Shown here piece by piece: positions 23,612 to 29,601 of a stretch of DNA of 29,601 bases. Both the position numbers and the translations under genes were made by a program. Under the pieces are notes generated by a model that saw only the letters and a program-made list of their open reading frames with translations, was not told the origin of the DNA and did not search any database. Where the stretch lies: contig JANOJB010000219.1 in NCBI GenBank assembly GCA_031407985.1, positions 1-29,601 of the forward strand. Direction: 5' to 3'. Each line of letters starts with the position of its first letter. Position 1 is the first letter of the stretch. Source of the stretch: FEN-1088 sp031407985. GTDB taxonomy: Bacteria; Myxococcota_A; Polyangia; Fen-1088.

Positions 23612-24724
23612 CTAGGGCGCGCCCGACGGCGCGCGCCGCGTGTTCGGGTCCAATAAAAGCTGGGCGACGCGTTCGCCGGCATGGCCGTCGCCGAAGGGAT
23701 TGGTCCAGTCGCGCGAACGCATCAGCATCGTGTCGACGGTGCCTTCCAGAACGCCTGGCTCGATTGAATCGCACAGCAGGTTGGCGCCGACGCTGACGGT
23801 CTCGGGGCGCTCGGTGTTTGGCCGCAGGGTCACGCAGGGAACATGGAGCGTACACGCTTCCTCCTGTACGCCCCCCGAGTCCGTTAACGTGAGGCGCGCT
23901 CCCGCCAGCAGTCGCAAAAAATCCAGGTACCCCACCGGATCCGTGCTGACGAATGGCGGTTCGGAAAACCCCCGTCCCTCCGGCATGCGGGCGATCGTGG
24001 CCCGCGTACGCGGGTGGGTGGGAAATACCAGCGTGAGATCGTGCCGTCGGGCGGTCGCCAGAAGCGCGCGCATGACAGCCAGGAGGCGTTCGGGCGCATC
24101 CACATTGGAAGGCCGGTGCAGGGTGACCAGGGCGTAGGGTCGATCGGACAGTCCCAATCGCTCGATGACCGTCGACCGAAGGCGCGCGCGCTCGGAGTTG
24201 GCCAGCGCGGCGTCAACGATGGTGTTGCCGACGACGTAGACGCCGCGGATGATTCCCTCCTGCCGCAACCGCTCGACCTGCAGCGCGGTTGGACACAGGT
24301 GGAGCGCGGCGATGCGGCCCGCCAGAACCCGGTTGCCCTCCTCTGGCATGTCCCAATCGTCGCTGCGCAGGCCTGCTTCCAGATGTGCGATCGGCAACCC
24401 GAGTTTGTGCGCTGCCAGCGCACCGCCGAGCACGCTGTTGGTATCGCCCTGAACCAGGACCCAGCTTGGCTTCAGCCGGTCCAGCGCTTCGGCTGCGCGA
24501 ATGACGACGGTACCCAGTTGTTGGGCGGCCAGCGCCGATCCGACCTCCAGATTGGCCGCCGGTCGGGGCAACCCCAGTTCCTCGAAGAAGATGGCGTCCA
24601 GTTGGTACGAATAATGTTGCCCGGTGTGCACGATTGCAAAAGGCGCGTTCCGCCGCGCAAGGGCCTCGACCACGGGAGCAATCTTGATCAACTCGGGACG
24701 GGTTCCAACCACGAAGGCGATCAT
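23612..24724 (-). CDS. wecB: UDP-N-acetylglucosamine 2-epimerase (non-hydrolysing)
   Basis: The protein is 370 residues from ATG 24724; the open frame to 24880 overlaps the preceding gene's end and lacks family resemblance. Family motifs are present: GTRPELIK (7-14), HTGQHYSY, QGDTNSVLG, HLEAGLRS, PEEGNR and DSGGVQEEA. The enzyme converts UDP-GlcNAc to UDP-ManNAc through an epoxide-free 2-epimerisation in the cytoplasm. In this unit it supplies the donor for the WecG/TagA-like transferase encoded 1.2 kb downstream. No UDP-ManNAc dehydrogenase (WecC) is in the window, so ManNAc rather than ManNAcA is the default expectation. Confidence 0.92.
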   Translation of the reverse strand: MIAFVVGTRPELIKIAPVVEALARRNAPFAIVHTGQHYSYQLDAIFFEELGLPRPAANLEVGSALAAQQLGTVVIRAAEALDRLKPSWVLVQGDTNSVLGGALAAHKLGLPIAHLEAGLRSDDWDMPEEGNRVLAGRIAALHLCPTALQVERLRQEGIIRGVYVVGNTIVDAALANSERARLRSTVIERLGLSDRPYALVTLHRPSNVDAPERLLAVMRALLATARRHDLTLVFPTHPRTRATIARMPEGRGFSEPPFVSTDPVGYLDFLRLLAGARLTLTDSGGVQEEACTLHVPCVTLRPNTERPETVSVGANLLCDSIEPGVLEGTVDTMLMRSRDWTNPFGDGHAGERVAQLLLDPNTRRAPSGAP

Positions 24725-24851
24725 CGGGTTGCGTCTTTCGTATCCAGCCCGGAAGCGCGTGCGTTCGGGCGGCGATGGCGGAACAACGACTTGCCTTGGG
24801 TTTTCATGCGCGGGAAGGTGAAAAAGGGTAGGCGAAAAATGGCAGGGCTGT

Positions 24852-27725
24852 TCATCTTTTTTCGTGAAGGCTTCGTGCACTGCCCGTGGTCCCGGGCGCC
24901 GCCACGTTCCTGCCCGTGCGCGGGTGTCGGTCCGGCAAATCGATCAGGTAGTACATGGTCGATGGGAGCAGGGTGATCTCCAGTCTTCCGGTACCCGTCG
25001 CCGTCGCAGTCGATTCGGTGGCCGGCTCTCCCGTGGTTGCCTGATATCCGTTTGGATCCAGGGGCCTGACCTTCAGCGATTGGGCATCGGCGCGGTCCAT
25101 CGAGACCCGTCCCCCGAAATTCCTCACCACGATTGGAGGGCCGCCCACATCCGCGATCGTGCGCAACCCGCGCCCTGGCGCCGACCAGCCTGAATTGTTG
25201 TCTTCGCTCATGACTTGTAGAAGCATCCGTTTGGATGTTCCAAGGGGCTGGTCGTCCATGGAAACCAGCAACACGGCGCCGTACTCGATGCTGGACTGCA
25301 CGGTCACGTTGCCAAGCGCGATGGGACCCGCCTGGGCAAGAAATCCGACCGCCCCTTTCGCCGCCGGTCCGTCGATGGTCACCAGACCACGGCCATAGTC
25401 CCAGTTCAGTTCGCCGGTTCCGCTGCGAACGGTCTTCTTCCGACGGTCGATGCGGGTCGACAGGTCCGCGGTCTTCGAGGCGCCGCCGTTCTCGGTGATG
25501 TTCACCTCCACGCGTCCGACGAGAAAGGCAAGCGGATCGATTGACTCCGGATTTGGTAGAGCGACGGTCTTGCGGTTGGGGATCTCAAGCGTTCGCAGGC
25601 CGTCCGGATTCTGGGGGGCCGCGACGGCAATTCCCCTCAACGAGAAGAGGTCCGAAAGCTTGGGTGCCAGACCGACCGCGAGATCGCCCGTGCGGACCAG
25701 CCCCTTTCGAAAGATCAGCGCTGCCGCTGGAAACTGACCCATGGTGACCGGATCGGAGATGGTGAATTTTTCCAAACGCTGGGACCAGGAGATATCGCCG
25801 GTCGCGAAGAAGAACAAAGCGTCGGTCCCCTGAAGCGCGCCATAGACCGCGGCGATCGCGGGCATGTCCGCGCGGTATCGGTTGGGCGGCACCCAGTTGA
25901 TTTCGCTGTTTGTCGAAGGTTTCCCGTTGTACGCGACATCCATGATGGGCAGTTCGAACGAGAGGGTGGGATCATGTCCCGCCTTGCCGGCTTTGCCGGT
26001 TTCGAATCGCACCGCCGCGGCGTCGTTGTACCTATCGCCCTTCGAAAGAAGGTAGCTGGCGTCTTCGCCCAGGTGGGGTCCGCCGAAATATCCGTGACGG
26101 TCCATGAAGTCGCAGGTCGCATTCGACCACTTGTCCAGCGGTCCGAACACCTGGGCATCGGCGGTGATCCAATTAGAGCAACTGACCGATCCCTTGAAGC
26201 CCAGCTCCCCTTTCAGATACTGGTACATCTGCTGGAAGTACGCGCGCTGCAGGCCGGCCAGAAAGCGCGCCGTGTCCTGGGCGCGCTGATCGCGACGGTC
26301 CCGCATATCCCCAAGCGGCATGAACCCCACCCGACCCGCCGCCGCCTCGTCGCCCCGGAATCTCCCGCCGCCCCAGGTCGCCAGCGCCTTGTCGATCCCC
26401 CCGTAGCGATTCGTCAGCCAGGCGCCGAACTGTCTTTCGACGATTTCCATCTGGGGTGCGGGAATCTTTTCGTATGGATCGAAGGTCCAGAAGAACAAAC
26501 CGTCTTCGTTCAGTATCTCGACGAAAGCCAGGGTTGGATCTTGCGCAAGGCCAAGTCCGGTTTCCGGATTCTTTCGCGTCAGGGCCGCCTTCCACCAGCC
26601 TTTCTGAATGTCCTGAAAACGGTGGTTGAAGAAGGGGATCGCGAAAGGAAACGCATCGCCCTTGTACCCCTCGAAACCCGAAAGACCCTTCGGACGCAGC
26701 CACAGCGGGAAGTACGATGACAGCGTCAGGTAGATGCCCTGGGCTTTCAGCGCGGCGACCAATCGGTGTAGCCCCGACAACTTGGCTTCGTCGATCTGGG
26801 TCATGTCTTGCTCGCGCCAAAGGGGACCGTGCAGACGGACCATGTTGACACCGACTTTCGCCAGCCGCCGGGCGAAGCGATCAAGCGTTGCCCGGTCATG
26901 ACCAAGGATCTCGTGCTCGGCGTTGACCGCCCAGAAGCGGACCGGCCGGCCGGTCTTCTCGTGGACGAACACATCGCCCTTGACCTGGATGAAACCACCC
27001 GCGCCGGACACCGTTTCGTTCAGCGAACGCAGATCCAGCAGCGCGGCGCCAAACGGATCGGGATCCGGTTCGAACGCAAACCAGCCCTCGGGGGCGACGC
27101 GGTATTTTTCGCGGGGTTTCAGTTTGCCGCGCGGCAGGAACGGTCCTTCCGTCAGCAGGAAACAATCGAACGCGACCGCCTTGCTGGCCGCGTCGACCTC
27201 GATCCGCAGCGAGTGTTTGCCGGCACCCAGCGTCGCGCTTCCCAGATCGACCCAGTTGGCATTCACGAATTTCGCCAGACTGACGTCATCAAGAAGAGCG
27301 ATGTCGTACGGACATGCGCGCCACGGCTGGTTGTCGAACTTCCACCTGAACGGGCCGTGGTGCCAGAACTTGCGCGCGTAGAACCGGTACGTGGACCCTT
27401 TGGGAACCACAATGTCGTAATCCAGGAACCACGTCTTCCCTGACTGATCGGTTCCGATCCATTTGCCATCGGAAAGCTTCTGGGCGGCCTTGTCATCCGC
27501 GGGCGCGAAGGGGTTCTTCTCGGGGAAGTTGGTCGACTTCGGCCGTTCCGCCTCCCACCATATCCATGCCGGCCCGGCTGGCGCGCCCTGCTTGGTGGGC
27601 GGATCTGGCTGCGCCGGGCTCGCCGTGGCGGTGGCCATGGCCGTGAAGGTGGCGGCAAAAACGACGGCAAAAACGACGGCAAGAACGACGGCAGAGTGGG
27701 CGCGACCTACGCGAGCGGGGACCAT
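24852..27725 (-). CDS. Secreted glycoside hydrolase-like TIM-barrel protein
   Basis: This is a 957-residue protein with an N-terminal signal-like hydrophobic segment (VVLAVVFAVVFAATF) and then AMATATASPAQ. Residues about 50-195 look like a carbohydrate-binding module (WIWWEAERP, TWFLDYDIVVPKGSTYRFYARKF). A TIM-barrel region follows, with RFWAVNAEHEILG, GVNMVRLHGPLW, FVEILNEDG (Asn406, Glu407 as the acid/base pair) and TNSEINW (Glu608 as the nucleophile). This is the arrangement of GH clan A enzymes such as GH5-like mannanases or glucanases. A beta-rich C-terminal part includes PLGTSKRMLLQVMSEDN. I cannot name the GH family. Likely role: extracellular or periplasmic glycan cleavage or trimming. 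It is first in the unit with wecB; the gap to wecB is 127 bases with nothing recognisable. Confidence 0.75.
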   Translation of the reverse strand: MVPARVGRAHSAVVLAVVFAVVFAATFTAMATATASPAQPDPPTKQGAPAGPAWIWWEAERPKSTNFPEKNPFAPADDKAAQKLSDGKWIGTDQSGKTWFLDYDIVVPKGSTYRFYARKFWHHGPFRWKFDNQPWRACPYDIALLDDVSLAKFVNANWVDLGSATLGAGKHSLRIEVDAASKAVAFDCFLLTEGPFLPRGKLKPREKYRVAPEGWFAFEPDPDPFGAALLDLRSLNETVSGAGGFIQVKGDVFVHEKTGRPVRFWAVNAEHEILGHDRATLDRFARRLAKVGVNMVRLHGPLWREQDMTQIDEAKLSGLHRLVAALKAQGIYLTLSSYFPLWLRPKGLSGFEGYKGDAFPFAIPFFNHRFQDIQKGWWKAALTRKNPETGLGLAQDPTLAFVEILNEDGLFFWTFDPYEKIPAPQMEIVERQFGAWLTNRYGGIDKALATWGGGRFRGDEAAAGRVGFMPLGDMRDRRDQRAQDTARFLAGLQRAYFQQMYQYLKGELGFKGSVSCSNWITADAQVFGPLDKWSNATCDFMDRHGYFGGPHLGEDASYLLSKGDRYNDAAAVRFETGKAGKAGHDPTLSFELPIMDVAYNGKPSTNSEINWVPPNRYRADMPAIAAVYGALQGTDALFFFATGDISWSQRLEKFTISDPVTMGQFPAAALIFRKGLVRTGDLAVGLAPKLSDLFSLRGIAVAAPQNPDGLRTLEIPNRKTVALPNPESIDPLAFLVGRVEVNITENGGASKTADLSTRIDRRKKTVRSGTGELNWDYGRGLVTIDGPAAKGAVGFLAQAGPIALGNVTVQSSIEYGAVLLVSMDDQPLGTSKRMLLQVMSEDNNSGWSAPGRGLRTIADVGGPPIVVRNFGGRVSMDRADAQSLKVRPLDPNGYQATTGEPATESTATATGTGRLEITLLPSTMYYLIDLPDRHPRTGRNVAAPGTTGSARSLHEKR
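27661..27696 (-). repeat. 12-bp tandem repeat inside a signal peptide
   Basis: Three units of acgacggcaaaa type encode a four-residue Ala/Val/Phe motif (AVVF-like) in the hydrophobic core of the GH-like protein's signal. A degenerate fourth copy lies at 27649-27660. Confidence 0.7.
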
Positions 27726-27735
27726 TAATGCGAAT

Positions 27736-27741
27736 GTTATA
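27736..27741 (-). promoter_or_regulatory. Possible -10 element for the GH-like gene
   Basis: On the minus strand TATAAC (five of six consensus bases) lies ten bases before ATG 27725. A normal -10 spacing would leave a leader of only about four bases. No -35 is recognisable in the 50-base divergent gap. The overlapping plus-strand TATACT (27738-27743) could instead serve the lyase-like gene. Confidence 0.25.
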
Positions 27742-27762
27742 CTCAGCCGATATTCGACGGGC

Positions 27763-27770
27763 GAGGAGGG
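27763..27770 (+). promoter_or_regulatory. Ribosome-binding site fixing the lyase lipoprotein start
   Basis: GAGGAGGG lies five bases before ATG 27776, which begins the signal peptide. The frame is open up to ATG 27728, but those residues are charged and would break the signal. Confidence 0.75.
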
Positions 27771-27775
27771 ATCAC

Positions 27776-28867
27776 ATGCGAACCTATGCTGCCGCGTTGG
27801 CTCTCGGTCTCTGGGGAGCTTGCGGGACGACGACGAATAGTCCGGGATTCACAACCGGTGGGACGACAGGAGGTGACGCCACCGGCGGCACAGCAGCCGC
27901 CACGGGTGGTGAATCGGGCACCAGCACGGGTGGCACCGGGGTCGTCGGCGGGACGGGTGGTGCGGGCACCGGGACGGGTGGTGCGATGCCCTCGGGAGGC
28001 GCGTCAGGCACGGGCGGGCGAATCGGCGGCGGGGGAGGCGGTGGCCCGTCGGGCACGGGCGGGCGGGTGGGTTCTGGCGGGCGCGTCGCGACGGGGGGAG
28101 CGATCGGAGCCAGCGGCGGCGCGGGTGGGGCCGCGGCGGGTCTGATCTTCGTCGGAGATTTCGAGACAGGTACCCTTTCGCAGTGGAACTACATCGAGCG
28201 CTGCCAACCCGATCGCATTACGGTCTATTCGACGGCGAATGCCCCCCCGGGTGCTCCCGCGCCGCGACAGGGGCAGTACGCGGCGCGGTTTCGCGTTCTG
28301 GACGGCGACGTCGCGCCTTGCACGTCGAGCGAGAATCCTCGGGCGGAACTCGAAACCGTGGAATCACTGTTCAAGCCAGGTGACGATCGTTGGGAGGCGT
28401 GGTCGGTCTACGTTCCGGACACCAATCCCGCCCCCAATACGGATTCCTGGTTCGTCTTCCAGGAAGACTATGGGGCGCCATGGGACGGCTCGCCGGCGAT
28501 CGGTTGGACCCTGGACTTGGCCAGCAACCCGAACCATTTCCGGTTGGATCGCAGCGAACAGTACAACCACGATCAGCCCGGGGTGGCCACGCTGGTCAGG
28601 GGACGCTGGATCGACTTTCTGGTCCACAAGAAATTCGCCAACACGGTCAGCGGTGGCGGACTTGTCGAGGCCTGGGTCGACAAGGCGCCGATGACATTTT
28701 CGACGTGCGGCTGCACGACGCTGGCGACGCAGACCATGCGAGCGTCGCAGGCGACGGTGGGGTTCTACCTGACGTCGTATCGGGCTCGGGGACTGTTGTC
28801 GTCGTTCGACATCTACTACGACGCCGTTCGCATCGGGACCACCCGCGCGGCGGTCGAACTTCCGTAG
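27776..28867 (+). CDS. Polysaccharide-lyase-like (heparin-lyase fold) lipoprotein
   Basis: The 363-residue protein begins MRTYAAALALGLWGAC, a lipoprotein-like signal with Cys16 (Trp at -3 is unusual). Residues 17-122 are a Gly/Thr stalk. The domain from 123 opens VGDFETGTLSQW and continues with RAELE, SWFVFQEDYG, RGRWIDFLVHKKF and VEAWVDKAPM, ending FDIYYDAVRIG. This is the pattern of the beta-jelly-roll polysaccharide lyase family related to heparin lyase I (the Pfam polysaccharide lyase group I know as PF14099). Such enzymes cleave uronate-containing polysaccharides by beta-elimination. It is divergent from the secreted GH-like gene across a 50-base gap, suggesting paired glycan-processing enzymes. 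The exact substrate is unknown. The stop is four bases from the convergent GT4 stop. Confidence 0.8.
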   Translation: MRTYAAALALGLWGACGTTTNSPGFTTGGTTGGDATGGTAAATGGESGTSTGGTGVVGGTGGAGTGTGGAMPSGGASGTGGRIGGGGGGGPSGTGGRVGSGGRVATGGAIGASGGAGGAAAGLIFVGDFETGTLSQWNYIERCQPDRITVYSTANAPPGAPAPRQGQYAARFRVLDGDVAPCTSSENPRAELETVESLFKPGDDRWEAWSVYVPDTNPAPNTDSWFVFQEDYGAPWDGSPAIGWTLDLASNPNHFRLDRSEQYNHDQPGVATLVRGRWIDFLVHKKFANTVSGGGLVEAWVDKAPMTFSTCGCTTLATQTMRASQATVGFYLTSYRARGLLSSFDIYYDAVRIGTTRAAVELP

Positions 28868-28871
28868 TCCG

Positions 28872-29601
28872 TCAGCCCTCGAAGGTCGGAAGGTCGGGAC
28901 GGCGCCCAAGCGCCCAGTCGTAGACTTCCAGGGTCTTCAGCGCTTTGGCGTCCCACGAGTAGTAGCGCAGGGCGCGGGCGTGGGCGGCCCGGCTCATCGC
29001 GACGATGCGCGCGCGATCCTGGACCAAGGTTTCGATGCTCTTTTTCAGGGATGCAACCAATTCGGCCTTGGTTCCGATTGGCACGCGAATCCCAGTGTCA
29101 TCCGTGACCAGAACCGCCGGGCCACCATAGTCGACGACCAGTGGCACACATCCGCACGCCATCGCCTCGATCACCGCGCCGGCGCCCAACTCGCGCACCG
29201 ACGGAAACAGGAACAGATCCGCATCGCGCATCAGAACACCGACCTCGGCCTGTGTCTTCCGCCCCAAGATTTGGACGCAGTCCTTGAGACCGTGGCTTTC
29301 CACCAGTGCCTCCAGTTTCGCACGGTCAGGACCGTCGCCCACCAGCACCAGTCGATGCTGGCGCAGTGCCGGGCTTTGGGCGAACACCTCGATGGCCACG
29401 TCGGCGCACTTGTACGGAACCAGGCGTCCCGCGAACAAAACCGTCAACCGATCGCGTGGGGGGCGATCCCCCGGCCACGCAAATACATTCGGATCGATCC
29501 CGACCTCGGGAAAATCAATGGTCTTGTCCCGCACGTTTGTGGGCAGGTCGTCGATCGTATGTTTGAAAGACGCCAGGATGACGCGCGATTTCTGGTACGT
29601 G
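28872..29601 (-). CDS. GT4 family glycosyltransferase, N-terminus beyond window
   Basis: The open frame continues past GTG 29534 to the window edge, reading QKSRVILASFKHTIDDLP and then FPEVGIDPNVF. The window therefore holds only the C-terminal 242 residues. Family features are LTVLFAGRLVPYKCADVAIE, LVLVGDGPDRAKLEAL, VQILGRKTQAEVGVLM and the retaining GT-B motif RELGAGAVIEAMACG. The internal GTG is not the true start. A GT4 enzyme transferring sugar from a nucleotide donor is well supported; donor and acceptor are unknown. It is convergent with the lyase-like lipoprotein gene and probably belongs to a further unit extending to the right. Confidence 0.85.
   Translation of the reverse strand, partial: TYQKSRVILASFKHTIDDLPTNVRDKTIDFPEVGIDPNVFAWPGDRPPRDRLTVLFAGRLVPYKCADVAIEVFAQSPALRQHRLVLVGDGPDRAKLEALVESHGLKDCVQILGRKTQAEVGVLMRDADLFLFPSVRELGAGAVIEAMACGCVPLVVDYGGPAVLVTDDTGIRVPIGTKAELVASLKKSIETLVQDRARIVAMSRAAHARALRYYSWDAKALKTLEVYDWALGRRPDLPTFEG

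Noticed and set aside
24725..24880. N-terminal extension of wecB
   Set aside because: Homology begins at ATG 24724 (MIAFVVGTRPE); the extension is charged filler overlapping the end of the GH-like gene.
27784..28056. Minus-strand Pro-rich frame opposite the lyase stalk
   Set aside because: It is the complement of the Gly/Thr-coding stretch, with no ribosome-binding site or domain.
28859..28892. CTTCCG / CGGAAG inverted repeat at the lyase and GT4 convergence
   Set aside because: The 22-base loop is too long and there is no T run; not a credible terminator.

Overview
The window is about 29.6 kb of high-G+C DNA, roughly two thirds G+C by eye. It is almost fully coding, with no stretch over 300 bases without a gene. 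Several predicted surface proteins carry long Gly/Thr/Ala-rich or Ala-Thr-Asp-Val-Pro stalks right after a lipoprotein-type signal. Together with the Cys-rich CGNG...EDCDGG motif, this suggests a myxobacterium-like member of the Myxococcota (class Polyangia or similar). That is an inference from protein style, not a marker-gene assignment. I saw no rRNA, tRNA, insertion sequence, CRISPR array or phage gene.

The locus is an envelope or secreted polysaccharide cluster built from short transcription units on alternating strands. (1) 1-588 (-): a repeat-rich lipoprotein whose C-terminus lies outside the window. (2) 843-5064 (+): a very large fusion of three serine-acetyltransferase-like left-handed beta-helix (LbH) domains and one GT2 glycosyltransferase, followed by a Wzy/ligase-like membrane protein. 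(3) 11504-5054 (-): a DPM1-like GT2 fused to GtrA, a GT87-like membrane transferase, a PIG-L deacetylase/ricin-lectin lipoprotein and a PKD/beta-helix surface protein. (4) 11582-14810 (+): a GT39/ArnT-like membrane transferase and an acyl-AMP ligase. (5) 20519-14820 (-): a Wzx-like flippase, asparagine synthetase-like amidotransferase, acyl carrier protein, NAD-synthetase-like ligase and SGNH hydrolase lipoprotein. (6) 20593-21702 (+): a GT4 glycosyltransferase. (7) 27725-21674 (-): a secreted glycoside-hydrolase-like protein, WecB epimerase, an alpha/alpha-toroid protein and a WecG/TagA/CpsF transferase. (8) 27776-28867 (+): a polysaccharide-lyase-like lipoprotein. (9) 29601-28872 (-): a partial GT4 glycosyltransferase.

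Proposed working model (inference): WecB makes UDP-ManNAc, and the WecG-like enzyme and the GT4/GT2 enzymes assemble a repeat unit on a lipid carrier. The Wzx-like protein flips it and the polymerase-like protein polymerises it. In parallel, the GT2-GtrA fusion would make and flip a polyprenyl-phosphate sugar used by the GT39- and GT87-like integral-membrane transferases. The acyl-AMP ligase, ACP and the two amide-forming enzymes look like a carrier-protein module that builds an acyl or amide substituent. The LbH domains, SGNH hydrolase and PIG-L protein would add or remove acyl groups. The secreted hydrolase and lyase would trim or release the polymer. The priming transferase, Wza/Wzc-type export genes and UDP-ManNAc dehydrogenase are not in the window.

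The two most unusual elements are the LbH-LbH-GT2-LbH fusion and the operon asnB-like / ACP / NadE-like / SGNH facing the acyl-AMP ligase.
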